A stretch of DNA of 64,000 bases from Opimibacter sp041746735 (GCA_041746735.1 JBGTGP010000017.1:62001-126000), one strand, 5' to 3'. Shown: positions 33,760-44,700, counted from the first letter of the stretch. Program-made: numbers and translations. Notes: generated from the sequence alone by a model not told the origin.

Positions 33760-36342
33760 ATGGATAACACAGATACCCAAATTCTCACTCCGGATCAGCG
33801 ACTCCGGGTTTTTATTAGTTCTACGCTCAATGAATTGGCGGAGGAACGATTGGCGGTCAAGGAAGCCATTCAACAGATTCATCTGACACCCGTCATGTTT
33901 GAAATGGGGGCACGTCCGCACGCACCCCGCAATCTGTACCGTCAGTATTTGGCGCAAAGTCAGATTTTTGTCGGCATTTATTGGGAGAAGTATGGATGGG
34001 TGGCTCCGGAGGAATCTGTCTCTGGTCTGGAAGATGAGTATAACCTTTCCGGGAACATGCCCAAACTGATTTACATCAAAAAGGAGCAGGGAAAACGCGA
34101 AACTCGGCTTTCCGCGTTGCTCGAACGGATACAGCTGGATGATAAGGTCTCCTATAAAACCTTCTCTTCATCCGAGGAGTTGAGTCAGCTGATCGTAAAT
34201 GATCTGGCGTTGTTGCTGACGGAGCGATTTAATCTGACGTTACAGGACAAAGTGACAGAGTCCGTTTATCCTTCTTTTACTCCTATTCCGTCTGTACCAA
34301 ATTCTCTCATCGGTCGAGAAAATGCTATTCAGGAAATTCAGGATTTACTGGACAATCCGTCTATCCGTTTATTGACGCTGACAGGTCCTGGGGGTATTGG
34401 CAAAACAAGGTTGGCCATGGAGACCGTCCGTCTGATGCAGCATCAGTATCAGGATGGCGCTGCTTATGTGGCCCTGGCACCGGTACGGACTCCTTCCCTG
34501 GTAGCGGAGACGATCTGTTACAACCTGGGCGTGAAAGTATCCGGAGGCAATAATCTCGATAGCCTCCGTTTATTTCTACAACACAAGAGATTTTTATTAT
34601 TACTGGACAATTTCGAGCAGGTCATTGAAGCAGCCTCCATCATCGATGACTTGTTACTGGCAGCACCCGGACTCAAGATCGTCGTGACCAGCCGGGAGCG
34701 TCTGGCTCTTTCTTTTGAACATGTTTATGTTGTACCCACACTTTCAACCCACGTCCCGGATCGCCACGGTGCTGAAGAAAATCTATTGCCTCCTTCCGTA
34801 GAACTTTTTGTGGCCAGGGCAAAAGCAGTGGATCCTGCCTTTACACTCCACGCTCAGAATCGCGAGACCGTCATGCGTATTTGTGAGCGGTTGGAAGGAC
34901 TGCCATTGGCGATAGAACTGGCTGCCGGACAGATCAATCTATTTAGCCCGGCCCTCCTCCTCCAGAAATTGAATAGAAGCCTGGATGTACTCCAGGGAAG
35001 CTTCCGCGATATTCCGGACCGCCAGAGAACCATGCGGAATACCGTCGCCTGGAGCTATGACTTACTTTCACCGGGAGAGCAGCAGATGCTTTTGCAGATG
35101 AGTTTGTATGTCGCAGGGTGTATGCTGAAGGCCATAGAGCAGATGCATATTGAGGGTCAGGATAGCTACACGACATTGAGTTCATTGTTGAACAAAAGTC
35201 TGCTTATCCGACAGGAAGAAGGAGAGCATCTCCGTTTTCAAATGTATGAAAGTGTACGGGAGTTTGCTCATGAACAATTGAAAGAAAATGGTTTAGAGGA
35301 TGTGTACCGGCAGCAGTTGGCCGATTTTTATGTGACCTCGTTGGAGGAGATGCGGCTGCAGAAAAGTGAATTGAGCCAGTCCTGGATTATGGGTTCCCTG
35401 GAGAAGGAGCATGCCAATATCCGGGTGGCCCTCGAGTTTTTAATGCAACGGCAGGATATTAAAAAAGTAACGTCGATCGCATGGTGTCTCTGGTTATTCT
35501 GGTGGGTCAACGCTCATACCCGGGAAGGATATACCTGGTTGAAGCAGGCATGGGACATGAACAAAACAAGTGCTGCAAAGTTGGATGACTTTACGTATGC
35601 TGTTTTGGCGGCCAATGTAGGATTTATGTCCTTTCTCCAACGTGATATGGCTACGTTTACTGAATCATTGGGGCAGCATCTCGATTTTATCCTGCAGCAG
35701 GATGATGATGAATTGGTGGCTACGACCACGCTGATCACCGGAGTCGTCAAAACGATCAAGAAGGAGCATGAGGTGGCGGACCAGTTACTTCACATGAGCC
35801 TTGAGCGGTTTACGCGCCTTAATCTGACCACAGGAATCAGTCTGGCACTCAGTGCTTTGGGACGAAATAAGGTCTACAACGGCAATCAGACCACTCAGGC
35901 TAAGGAATACTACCGCAGGAGTATGGAGTTTGCCCGCAAGGACCGGGATGAAATTTCAGTGATCATTACACTCGCCGGATTCGCCCTGTGCGAGGTGATG
36001 GAGAAGAACTCAGATGCAAAGAATTATCTCCGGGAATGCATCCTGTTGAGTCAGAGTCTCCATTTCTTCGAAGCTTTGGCCTGGTCGATTGAGATCTGGT
36101 CACTGGTCTCGATCAATGAAGGTAAGCTCAATCATGCAGTGACCCTCATGGGCGCTGTAGATCATCTCAGGCAATCCACGGAACTGCCAGTCTGGGAAGA
36201 TCTCCAGGCGATTATCCTGGAGGCCAAACGTAAGGTCGAGGCGATTATGGAACCTATGGCCTTTACCCGTGCCTGGGATGCAGGAGTAGCGATGAGTCTC
36301 GATGGCATGGTGGCGTATGCTATGGGGGAAGTTGTCGAGTAA
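33760..36342 (+). CDS. DUF4062-STAND ATPase (COG3903-like) with TPR-like C terminus
   Basis: An 860-residue multidomain NTPase. Residues 10-95 are a DUF4062 domain (RLRVFISSTLNELAEERLA ... SQIFVGIYWEKYGW), a Rossmann-like module thought to be related to TIR-type effector or signalling domains. An NB-ARC-like core follows: Walker A GPGGIGKTRLA (about 208-218), Walker B LLLLDNFEQ (about 280), sensor TSRERL, and GLPLAIELAAG. A winged helix and long helical repeats come next, closing with a COG3903 signature (AFTRAWDAGVAMSLDGMVAYA). STAND proteins oligomerise on ligand sensing, and relatives act in regulation or phage defence. It is a single gene, with no obvious partner. Confidence 0.88.
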   Translation: MDNTDTQILTPDQRLRVFISSTLNELAEERLAVKEAIQQIHLTPVMFEMGARPHAPRNLYRQYLAQSQIFVGIYWEKYGWVAPEESVSGLEDEYNLSGNMPKLIYIKKEQGKRETRLSALLERIQLDDKVSYKTFSSSEELSQLIVNDLALLLTERFNLTLQDKVTESVYPSFTPIPSVPNSLIGRENAIQEIQDLLDNPSIRLLTLTGPGGIGKTRLAMETVRLMQHQYQDGAAYVALAPVRTPSLVAETICYNLGVKVSGGNNLDSLRLFLQHKRFLLLLDNFEQVIEAASIIDDLLLAAPGLKIVVTSRERLALSFEHVYVVPTLSTHVPDRHGAEENLLPPSVELFVARAKAVDPAFTLHAQNRETVMRICERLEGLPLAIELAAGQINLFSPALLLQKLNRSLDVLQGSFRDIPDRQRTMRNTVAWSYDLLSPGEQQMLLQMSLYVAGCMLKAIEQMHIEGQDSYTTLSSLLNKSLLIRQEEGEHLRFQMYESVREFAHEQLKENGLEDVYRQQLADFYVTSLEEMRLQKSELSQSWIMGSLEKEHANIRVALEFLMQRQDIKKVTSIAWCLWLFWWVNAHTREGYTWLKQAWDMNKTSAAKLDDFTYAVLAANVGFMSFLQRDMATFTESLGQHLDFILQQDDDELVATTTLITGVVKTIKKEHEVADQLLHMSLERFTRLNLTTGISLALSALGRNKVYNGNQTTQAKEYYRRSMEFARKDRDEISVIITLAGFALCEVMEKNSDAKNYLRECILLSQSLHFFEALAWSIEIWSLVSINEGKLNHAVTLMGAVDHLRQSTELPVWEDLQAIILEAKRKVEAIMEPMAFTRAWDAGVAMSLDGMVAYAMGEVVE

Positions 36343-36522
36343 GTAGAGTATAGTCCATGCTTAATCCTGCCACGTACAGATTTTAATGACAACGGGAGGT
36401 AGAAGCTGTTGGAAAGAATTTTTCAAACCAAAATTCAACCGACGCAGTAAGCGGGCATTGTAGGTATAGTCAATCGAAGGTCATGGTGGAATAGTTTTCA
36501 ACCCTCGTTGGTGGGGAGGTCT

Positions 36523-36530
36523 TATATTTG
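36523..36530 (+). promoter_or_regulatory. -7 promoter box ahead of the SLC13 transporter
   Basis: TATATTTG, exact TAnnTTTG, 23 bp upstream of the ATG. No well-spaced TTG was seen. Confidence 0.4.
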
Positions 36531-36553
36531 AGGCGTACCCATTCCTTGCGACG

Positions 36554-38335
36554 ATGACAGTGGACATGATCATAGTGCTGGTGGTGCTGGTGGGCGCTGT
36601 CATTTTATTTGCTACCGAGCTGATGCGGGTGGATGTGGTCGCCATATTGATCATGGTCACGCTGATGGTGACCCAGATACTGGCACCACATGAAGGCCTG
36701 GCAGGATTTAGCAATTCGGCTACGGCGACGGTCGCCGCTATGTTTGTGCTGAGTGCGGCTGTCGAGAGTACGGGGATATTGAATCCCCTTGCAAAGCGAA
36801 TGGAACAGGCGTTTGTCAGAAACTTTTGGTTCGGTTTCCTACTCATGATGCTCGTAGCCGGATTCTTTTCTGCCTTCGTCAACAATACCCCGGTTGTGGC
36901 CTTGCTCATTCCTGTCGTGATCGCGGCTGCATCCAAGTCCAGATTGAGTCCATCGAAGATTCTCATTCCACTCTCGTTTGTTTCCATGTTTGGTGGTGTG
37001 TGTACTCTCGTAGGCACATCTACGAATATCCTCGTGAGCGATGTAGCGGATCAATATGGATATGGGGCGTTTAGTATGTTTGAAATGACCAAACTCGGGC
37101 TGATCTTTTTTGCTACAGGTTCGCTGTTTCTGATACTCTTCAGTAAAAAATTGCTTCCGGATTATGGCGCTTCCACTGATCTGGATAAGGAATTTCAGAT
37201 CACCCAGTATCTCACTAATATAGCATTGGGTAGGGAAGCTATCGGAAACGGGAAACGATTGAATGAGATACCCTTTCTCAAGAAGAATGATATCGAAGTC
37301 ATTCAGGTGCGGCGAGGGACCGTGAAATACTACTTGCCCCCGACGGATTTTGAGGTGATGGAACATGATGTTTTGAAAATTCGCTGCAATGTCGAACAGA
37401 TCAAAAAGCTCCACGGAAAGAATGGTATTGAAATGCGACCGTTGATTTCAAAAGAAGTGGCCCAACATGGACAGGAGGGATTGCGGTATGTTGAGGCGAT
37501 TGTATCGCCGGGTTCATCCCTGGTGGGCCGGCAGTTTAAGGAGATTGATTTCAGAGGGTTGTATCATGCAGCCCTGTTGGGCATCAGATCCAGAGATGGG
37601 TTGTTTCGCCGGCTGATTCGCCATGAGCATATTGTATCCGGAGACACCCTGCTTCTTGCAGTGGAGAAGGAGGCCATACCTTCGCTGCAACGCAATCATG
37701 AAGATTTTATCCTGATTTCAGCCCCTGATCCGGTGACGCAAAACCCCTGGAAAGGTGTTCTGGCCCTGGGGATCATTGCCTTGGTGATTCTGGCAGCGAC
37801 GCTGAATCTGACTTCTATTTTGGTGGCGTCCATTGTCGGATGTCTGTTGATGCTACTGACGAGATGTATCGATGCTGAACGCGCTTACCGGGCCGTGGAT
37901 TGGAAAGTCATTTTTTTGCTTGCCGGGGCTATGAGTTTTGGTATTGCCATGAAAAAGACAGGACTTGCAGATGTAATTGCCAATGGCATGATTGCAGTAG
38001 CCGGAGATTATGGACCCTTGGTATTGCTCAGTATGGTGTATCTGTTGACGTCCCTGCTAACCGAAACTATGTCCAACAATGCCACCGTGGTGCTGCTTGC
38101 GCCCATTGTCATCTCCATGGCCGTAAACATGGGTGTCAGCCCCAAGCCTTTTCTTATGGCAATTACATTTGCGGCCTCGTCCAGCTTTATGACCCCGATC
38201 GGCTATCAAACCAATACCATGGTCTACGCTGCAGGCAATTATAAATTCACGGATTTCTTCAAAATTGGGATATGGCTCAATATCATGTTTTGGATTCTGG
38301 CCACCATCTTCATTCCCTACTTCTTCCCATTTTAG
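36554..38335 (+). CDS. SLC13/DASS-family permease with two RCK-C (TrkA-C) domains
   Basis: A 593-residue inner-membrane transporter. The first transmembrane half contains FVNNTPVVALLIPVV and TLVGTSTNILVSD, the second half MSNNATVVLLAPIVISMA and TPIGYQTNTMVYAAGNY; these are the paired SNT/TxP-type motifs of the DASS fold. Between them, about residues 215-400, are two cytosolic TrkA-C-like domains (NDIEVIQVRRG..., SLVGRQFKEIDFRG...). This SLC13-RCK architecture is common and often tied to sulfate or dicarboxylate uptake, but the substrate is not fixed by sequence. Confidence 0.9.
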   Translation: MTVDMIIVLVVLVGAVILFATELMRVDVVAILIMVTLMVTQILAPHEGLAGFSNSATATVAAMFVLSAAVESTGILNPLAKRMEQAFVRNFWFGFLLMMLVAGFFSAFVNNTPVVALLIPVVIAAASKSRLSPSKILIPLSFVSMFGGVCTLVGTSTNILVSDVADQYGYGAFSMFEMTKLGLIFFATGSLFLILFSKKLLPDYGASTDLDKEFQITQYLTNIALGREAIGNGKRLNEIPFLKKNDIEVIQVRRGTVKYYLPPTDFEVMEHDVLKIRCNVEQIKKLHGKNGIEMRPLISKEVAQHGQEGLRYVEAIVSPGSSLVGRQFKEIDFRGLYHAALLGIRSRDGLFRRLIRHEHIVSGDTLLLAVEKEAIPSLQRNHEDFILISAPDPVTQNPWKGVLALGIIALVILAATLNLTSILVASIVGCLLMLLTRCIDAERAYRAVDWKVIFLLAGAMSFGIAMKKTGLADVIANGMIAVAGDYGPLVLLSMVYLLTSLLTETMSNNATVVLLAPIVISMAVNMGVSPKPFLMAITFAASSSFMTPIGYQTNTMVYAAGNYKFTDFFKIGIWLNIMFWILATIFIPYFFPF

Positions 38336-38449
38336 ACCAGAATCAGAGATACGATAAACTGAATTGGCCATTATTTGAAGTGAAATCCAATCAAAAGTCT
38401 TGTCTGATCGACTAGACTCTCCGAACCGGTGGGAAATCGATTTAATGCT

Positions 38450-38662
38450 TTATTTGGAACTACAGGTGCTGAGTCCAAAAAGAGAATAAAGCGGACAGAA
38501 ACGGATGATACTGGTGAGCAAAAATACACCCGCAATAATCAAAAGTACTAATCCGAAAGTGCCTGAAATAGTGTGCGTGAAATACAGCACCGCAATGATC
38601 GCTGCGATCAGCAACCGGATCACGCGGTCTGTTGTACCCATATTGAATTTCATAGTGGACAT
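38450..38662 (-). CDS. DUF2892 (YgaP-like) small membrane protein
   Basis: A 70-residue protein with the DUF2892 pattern: an amphipathic start (FNMGTTDRVIRLLIAAIIAV), a transmembrane hairpin, then FCPLYSLFGLSTC. DUF2892 is found alone or fused to rhodanese domains. The conserved cysteines near the end suggest thiol or sulfur chemistry, but no function is proven. An internal ATG three codons in is an alternative start. Confidence 0.88.
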   Translation of the reverse strand: MSTMKFNMGTTDRVIRLLIAAIIAVLYFTHTISGTFGLVLLIIAGVFLLTSIIRFCPLYSLFGLSTCSSK

Positions 38663-38825
38663 GTGTTGAGTTGAGTAAAAATTGAATTAAATGAACAAGA
38701 GCGATGACCAGCATGACCTACCAGATGCATGACAGGATCAGGGACGCCAACCTTACCTTGATTTGTTAGCTATAAAATTAGATGCTTTGATCCTTCACTA
38801 TTGTAACCTATGTTACATATCCGGA

Positions 38826-39149
38826 TCAGCCGGCGCACCGGACACAATACAAGCTTTCCGGCATAATCAGAATGCGTCCGATGGGGATTGGATTTTTACA
38901 TTTTTTACACAACCCAAATTCCGGCGTATCCATCCGGGCTTTCACATAGGCCAATTTGCGAAGTTTGTCCTCTGCCTGGCGAAGGGCTACCTCTGCGATG
39001 CTTTTATTATTGATTTCATCCATCCGGGATATCCGTCCAATGGCTACATCCGGCGTTACAGGACGGGTCATATCGATATAGGTCTCAATCAGGCTGCGCG
39101 TCTTTTCTATCTCTTTATCTATTATCCGTGCGATTTCTTTTTTATCCAT
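38826..39149 (-). CDS. TraR/DksA-type C4 zinc-finger protein
   Basis: A 107-residue protein. An N-terminal coiled-coil region (EIEKTRSLIETY, residues 10-60) precedes a four-cysteine finger CKKCKNPIPIGRILIMPESL followed by CVRC. DksA-family proteins bind in the RNA polymerase secondary channel. This short form, common in Bacteroidota, may act similarly. The acidic pair at the coiled-coil tip of E. coli DksA is not evident, so the regulatory mode is uncertain. Confidence 0.88.
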   Translation of the reverse strand: MDKKEIARIIDKEIEKTRSLIETYIDMTRPVTPDVAIGRISRMDEINNKSIAEVALRQAEDKLRKLAYVKARMDTPEFGLCKKCKNPIPIGRILIMPESLYCVRCAG

Positions 39150-39276
39150 AGACTAAAGATATAGAGATCCCCAACGTCGAGGGCTCATTCGTTAGGAGAA
39201 ATGGTTTTTCTGGCCTGTAAGGCGAACCACCGAAGCAGGTCCATTGTGATTTATCTTGGGTTTTAAATAATGGATT

Positions 39277-39981
39277 CTATTTCCGGATTCCTACAGATTT
39301 GAGAAATGCATCTTTGTACATCCGGCCAATCGGAATCTCAACGTCCCCGATTTCCACATCATGTGCCGTATAAGCTTTGATTTTGTCGTAGGCCACAATA
39401 AATGATTTGTGGATCTGGACAAATCGATCAGGAGGGAGCTCTTTCAGGAAATGCCCGATCGATACTTTGGTCATCACATTTTGTCGGGACATGATGATTC
39501 GAACATAATCCTTGATCCCTTCCACGTATAGAATTTCTTCGAACGGTATACGGATCGTCTTCCGGTCTGCTTTGACAAAGAGGTGATCGGGCCCCGGGCT
39601 ATTCGGTGAGAGAACGGATTGCCTTTTTGCATCCATAAACTTTTCTATAGCCCGGACAAATCGATTGAAAGGAATGGGTTTGACCAGATAATCCAGGACA
39701 TTCAGCTCAAATCCATCTATGGCGTGTTCACGGTAGGCAGTGGTGATGATGATCTCTGGTTTATGCTGTAAGGCTCCGATCAGCTCAAGTCCCGTTATCT
39801 CCGGCATCTGGATATCGAGCAGGAGAAGGTCAGGTTGAGTGGTCTTGATCTGCTCGAGGGCAGCTAACGGGTCAGTAGAGGAGCCACACACCTCCACCCC
39901 TTTGAGTTTGGATATATATTGTTCAAGGACACGGATAGCCAACGGCTCATCGTCCAATATAAAACATTTATAGTTCGCCAT
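39277..39981 (-). CDS. LytTR-family response regulator
   Basis: A 234-residue regulator. Receiver motifs: ILDDEPLA, phosphoacceptor in LLLLDIQMPEI (about residue 55), ITTAYREHAIDGF and YLVKPIPF. The LytTR domain follows from about residue 135 (LFVKADRKTIRIPFEEILYV; FVQIHKSFIVAYDKI). The ATG at 39981 starts exactly at the receiver and lies inside the kinase 3' end (14-bp overlap), so expression is coupled to the kinase upstream. Confidence 0.93.
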   Translation of the reverse strand: MANYKCFILDDEPLAIRVLEQYISKLKGVEVCGSSTDPLAALEQIKTTQPDLLLLDIQMPEITGLELIGALQHKPEIIITTAYREHAIDGFELNVLDYLVKPIPFNRFVRAIEKFMDAKRQSVLSPNSPGPDHLFVKADRKTIRIPFEEILYVEGIKDYVRIIMSRQNVMTKVSIGHFLKELPPDRFVQIHKSFIVAYDKIKAYTAHDVEIGDVEIPIGRMYKDAFLKSVGIRK

Positions 39982-41017
39982 CCCTGAAAAGGATTTCAAG
40001 TTGTACCTCAAATATAGCGGAGGTCCCTGTGATCTGCAGACGATGTCGATCCGGATAGAGCAGGGTGAGCCTTTGCCGGATATTGTCTAAGCCCAGTCCA
40101 CCGGGATGTGTTGCTGTATCTCGCCCGGTTTTTATGCTATTGCTGATATGAAATTTCAATTTATGGTCAGTCGCCTCCAAATAGATCCGGATATGAAAGA
40201 GCTGATCCTGACCCGGGCCCCCATGTTTGAAACAGTTTTCCGCAAAGGGGAGAAGAATTAATGGGGCGACGCTGATATTGTCAGACCGAAGGTGGAGTTC
40301 CGATTCTATCATCAGGTGTTCGCCATATCTCAGTTTTTCAAGCGCGATGTAATTTTCGAGCAATTGTACTTCTTTTGATAAAACAACCTTTTCTTTATTG
40401 GCATGGTAGAGTAAATATTCCAGTAGTTCAGTGAGTTTTAGTATACTGTCTGCAGTCTGATCCGATTTCAGTAGCGCCAGGCTATAGATATTGTTGAGGG
40501 AATTGAAGAGAAAATGGGGATGTAATTGTCCTTTTAATAATTGAATCTCGGCTTCGGCCCGGGCCTTGATCAGTTGCTCATTCTGTTTTTGTTTTCGTCT
40601 GTAATCGGCCAGAATGGACACACAGACACCGAGAGCGATGATGGCATAGTCGCGGATTATATTTTTCAGCAACTTGGAAACCGGTATTTTAAAGTATTCA
40701 CCACTTTGCATATAGTTAATGCCTTCAGCCCACTTGATGCGGGCAAAAAAAGTAAACACCCCGACGCCGATGATCCAGAGGAGAAAGGTGGTCCAGCGCT
40801 CGGTTTTTAAGTACCGGGGTACCACATACCAGGCAATAAAGTAGGTCGGTACCATTATCGTCGGCAAGGTGAGTAAGGTGGAGTGAAGAAAGCGCAGGTT
40901 GCGCCCAGGTTGCATATGCAGGAGATTGGCAAAATACTCTGAGGCCACATAGAGAGCCCAGAATAGCACATGTATGGCTATACCCTGTACGCTTTGTCCT
41001 GTAGATTTTTTTGGCAT
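39968..41017 (-). CDS. LytS-type sensor histidine kinase
   Basis: A 349-residue kinase with about four N-terminal transmembrane helices, a coiled coil (ADYRRKQKQNEQLIKARAEA), phosphoacceptor helix GQLHPHFLFNSLNNIYSLAL and an ATPase domain with PFAENCFKHGG and GGLGLDNIRQRLTLLY, all boxes intact. The ATG at 41017 is used; upstream only a TTG eight codons earlier exists. It forms an operon with the LytTR regulator and is divergently placed from a small secreted protein at 41258. Confidence 0.92.
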   Translation of the reverse strand: MPKKSTGQSVQGIAIHVLFWALYVASEYFANLLHMQPGRNLRFLHSTLLTLPTIMVPTYFIAWYVVPRYLKTERWTTFLLWIIGVGVFTFFARIKWAEGINYMQSGEYFKIPVSKLLKNIIRDYAIIALGVCVSILADYRRKQKQNEQLIKARAEAEIQLLKGQLHPHFLFNSLNNIYSLALLKSDQTADSILKLTELLEYLLYHANKEKVVLSKEVQLLENYIALEKLRYGEHLMIESELHLRSDNISVAPLILLPFAENCFKHGGPGQDQLFHIRIYLEATDHKLKFHISNSIKTGRDTATHPGGLGLDNIRQRLTLLYPDRHRLQITGTSAIFEVQLEILFRDGEL

Positions 41018-41257
41018 CCGATCGAAGATTTCTTCCGTCAAGTTTCAGGTGTAGTGCGTTCCCGGCGAGTGGAAAGCGATCAACTCCTGTTTTTCGTAGA
41101 GCAACTCCCGAATCTACATCCTTTTTTGACAAGGGGGTTTGAGTCGTCGTTGCTATCCCGAATGAAGTCATTGGTCTACTTTCAGGATTCCAGACATTCA
41201 GACAGTATAGTTTTAAACCTGATAACCATATTTCTTTTCATCTTAAATGCAACTGTT

Positions 41258-41686
41258 ATGAAAAATTTATTTTTGATGCTGATGGTGCTGGGGCTGACCA
41301 GTTCGTTTCAAATGGGTCCGTACTCCAATTGGCAAGTGGCCGAAATGGATGCGTCTCTCATGGTCAAACCCGTTGGAGGGGCCTACCTGGTTTTTGCCGG
41401 TAAGTACGGTGGTGATATTACCAGAAAGGAAATGGAGAGCCACACCCTTTTGAGTGTGGATGGTTGTGCTCATGGGTCCAGGATATTTAAGTACACACTC
41501 CATGTGAAAAAAGAAGGCAAGACGTATACCTATCAGGCTACGTCAAATGAATTGACCACTGAGATGCAGCAACAGTTTAAGCGCCTGGTTAAAGGGGATA
41601 CATTCGAGTTTAGCGGGATCAAAGCCTATCTGCCAAATGGCAAAGATGTAGTGGATGTAAATGCCGAGCGATTTAATGTGATCTAA
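41258..41686 (+). CDS. Secreted GldM-C-like domain protein
   Basis: A 142-residue protein with a short signal peptide (MKNLFLMLMVLGLTSSFQ). The body resembles the GldM C-terminal beta domain: SVDGCAHGSRIFKYTLHV, an SNELTTEMQQQFKRL turn, then GDTFEFSGIKAYLPNGKDVV and a final strand RFNVI. The similarity is by motif order only. Lone GldM-C-like proteins are frequent in the phylum and unassigned. Its position opposite a LytS/LytTR pair makes it a possible target of that regulator, which is inference. Confidence 0.6.
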   Translation: MKNLFLMLMVLGLTSSFQMGPYSNWQVAEMDASLMVKPVGGAYLVFAGKYGGDITRKEMESHTLLSVDGCAHGSRIFKYTLHVKKEGKTYTYQATSNELTTEMQQQFKRLVKGDTFEFSGIKAYLPNGKDVVDVNAERFNVI

Positions 41687-41695
41687 CTTATCTGC

Positions 41696-41720
41696 AGGGC
41701 GCAGGATAGGCCTGTGCCCT
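41696..41720. terminator. Hairpin between convergent genes
   Basis: A 10-bp stem with one G-T pair (agggcgcagg / cctgtgccct) and a five-base loop. It sits between the GldM-C-like gene and the end of the T9SS cargo gene. The T-run downstream is short. Confidence 0.45.
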
Positions 41721-41740
41721 CTGATTTTACTCGCCCCGGA

Positions 41741-44700
41741 TCAAATCTTGACCACTCTTTTTACCCGTTTTCCACTTTTGTTTTCTAATTGGATAAAATA
41801 GACTCCGGATAAAAAATGCTCTACCTGAATAAGTTTTTTTCCGCTCAGTTTTTCTACATACACGGTCTGTCCACTGTGGTTCATGATGCTCAACAAAAAT
41901 AATCCTTCAATTTCAGGAACTTCGATCAGGAGTTCAGTAGATGCCGGATTGGGTATGGCCCGAAAGGTCCAATCCGGGCGTATGTGGTCGACCGCCGAAA
42001 TCACAAGTTGGATGGTATTGGAAGGTTCTGATACACATTCTTCAAGCGTCACGATGACATAATACGTACCGTTTTCCGTAGCTATAAACTCCGGCTCCGT
42101 CGCACCTTCAATAGGGCCATGTTCGTTATACCATTGATTTCCTGCCGGAGCATCAGAAATCAATATGTGATCTATGGCTACGATCACAGGTTTCACTGGC
42201 TTTTCCAAAACTAATATATCCAGTGAGGATGGGCCACCTGAACATCCAGCATTGCGACCGGATACAGAAATAGTACCGGAAAGCGCCGCATCTCCGAACG
42301 TAACCTCAATGATACGATCTGTCCCTGAGCCGGTAGCACCCGGAGGTAATGTCCATTCATAGGATTCAGCATATTGAATTTCATCAATGGTATATAGGAT
42401 CGGATCTCCATCCTGACAAAGGATAGTATCACCCATGATCAAACCCGCATCTGCCGGTCTGTCAATGACTTCTACAACGGATACATTACTGTATACAGAT
42501 GGAAAGGTGGGTTGATTTATTTCTGCCCTGTACTGCATTCCGGCGAGTAGTGGCGGGGTGGTGTAGACAGGTGTATTCATTCCGGCCCCTGTTGTCGCTT
42601 TGGCCCAGTTGTCCATACCTATTTCAGATGACTGCCATTGAATATGACCACTGTGCCCCGACAGCGTCAGGGTTGTGTTGTCGTCTATACATACCGGTGA
42701 GGAGGAAGATGTTATTCCGGGTGCTGGCGGTGTCGGGGCCAGTTCTGCTCCGATCATCAACCGATGTCCGGAATAAAAAGGGGAGAGTCCTGATCCATCA
42801 ATCGACGAGCGATAGAATGTTTCTGGGCGCTGGGGATCTTCCACCTGAACGCCTGGCATATAGTATTCCTGATCTGACGAGGTGACTGATAAACCGGCAT
42901 AAAAGTTGGATTCCATCACCAGAAGTGGAATGGAGAAATTAAAGGTAATCCAGGTACCCAGGTCAGCAGGTTGAATGACGTACAGTTCGGATTGTGCAGC
43001 TATTTCGCCCTGGTCATTCAGCACGACGCCAAATACTGTCTGTCCCGTATTGGATTGGTGGTATGGAATAAATGCTTTTACAGCCTTCACCTCAGCTGTT
43101 CCTGCGACATGGTAGGACGCGAAATATGTCCATTCCTCACCATCAGGTACCAGCAGGCCGATTGCAGGACTTCCCGCATCAGCGTAATTAACGGAATATT
43201 CACCCGTTTGCTGAGCCCATTCTTTTTGGTTGAGTTCAGCGTGATCATCATCTGGTAAGGAGATCTCAAATGTGGCCAGCCCAAGACTATCAGGTCTATA
43301 CCCGGAAAACGGAACGATAGCACTATGGCCTGGTGCAAGTGATGTAATAAATATGGTTTTGTCTTGGGTATTGGCACCCCCAATCCGAAGTGAAACAGGA
43401 ATATCCGACATGGTATCCTTTCCGACGTTGATGATTTGAACCGAGACAGTTTGAGGAGAGGAGTAATACACTGAAGCTTCTCCGAGAGCATAAATTTCGC
43501 CTACACTCAAATCCCGCTTGTACAAGGGGACAAATCGCAACGTTCTGCCCTCATCCGGTGCGGGACTTTCAGGTGGGCTCGAATAGTTGATGCCTTCAGC
43601 ATAAAAAAAACTGGTATTGGCAAACCGGACCTGATCCCAGGACTCCAGTGCCCCTTTATTTAATAACAGCAATTGATCTGCTTGTCTGCCTGAGCCCTTT
43701 ATCCCACATGCGGCTGTTCTGAAATCATCCATATGACCGGAGGGTGTCCAGTCACCATAGACAAACTCAATGATATTGGATGTTTCATACAGTTTGATCT
43801 GAAATTCCATCCGGGTGTAATGGGGCAATGGATCTGATGTAGCTTCTGTTACATTCCGAAACTGAATGGTGCATACTCTGTAAGGTGAGCTGCCGGAGGT
43901 ATACACTCGATATTCGGTGGAGCCTTCTTCGCCAGTCAGATCAAGGTTGAGTGGACTCAGGATATTGACATCCTGAGGATGATTGTTATTAAAAGGTCCT
44001 CCCTGTTTTGACCGGGGTCCATCAAAAAACAAGGCGGCTGCAGAAGGAGGTGTGCTACCCAGTTTGACAAATCCATTGGTATTGAGTACAAATTGATGAA
44101 AGAACTCGCATTCAAATTCAAATTCAAATCCGATGTCCTGTGGCCCGGAATTAGCATTGTCCCATTCAGACGTAGGAATGACGGTTCCTTCAGCTTCCAA
44201 TCGAACATAATCGCCGGGAATATTCCGAACGTTGTGTGCAAAATAATGCAAAGGTCCGCAGGGGTCAGGAGCATAGATGAAGAGGGAATAGTCCTCAACT
44301 TCACCCCAACTTGCATTGCCGCATGGCAAATTGTTAGATCCGTTTTCTGTGTCGTTCAAACGGATGCGCATACGGGTTAATCCGGTTTTTGCACCGGGTG
44401 GAGGCGCAAATGATGTAGTATAACTGGCACTTCCAAGCACTCCGGAGGAGAAAACTTTTTCACTTGCGTCATCAAAATTACCGTCTTTGTTCCAGTCCAC
44501 CCAAATAAGAAGTTCATCGGAAAAATATGGCGACTCTATTGTCACGGTGATGTCCTGACTGACCCCAATCTGCATATCAATTACCGAAGACGAAAAATCC
44601 TGATATCCACCTGTACCTTTTCCGGACAGTTGAATCACTTCGCCCATAGCCACTCCTGCAATATATTCCCAGTCCGGTTCTATTGAACCCGCCTGACAAT

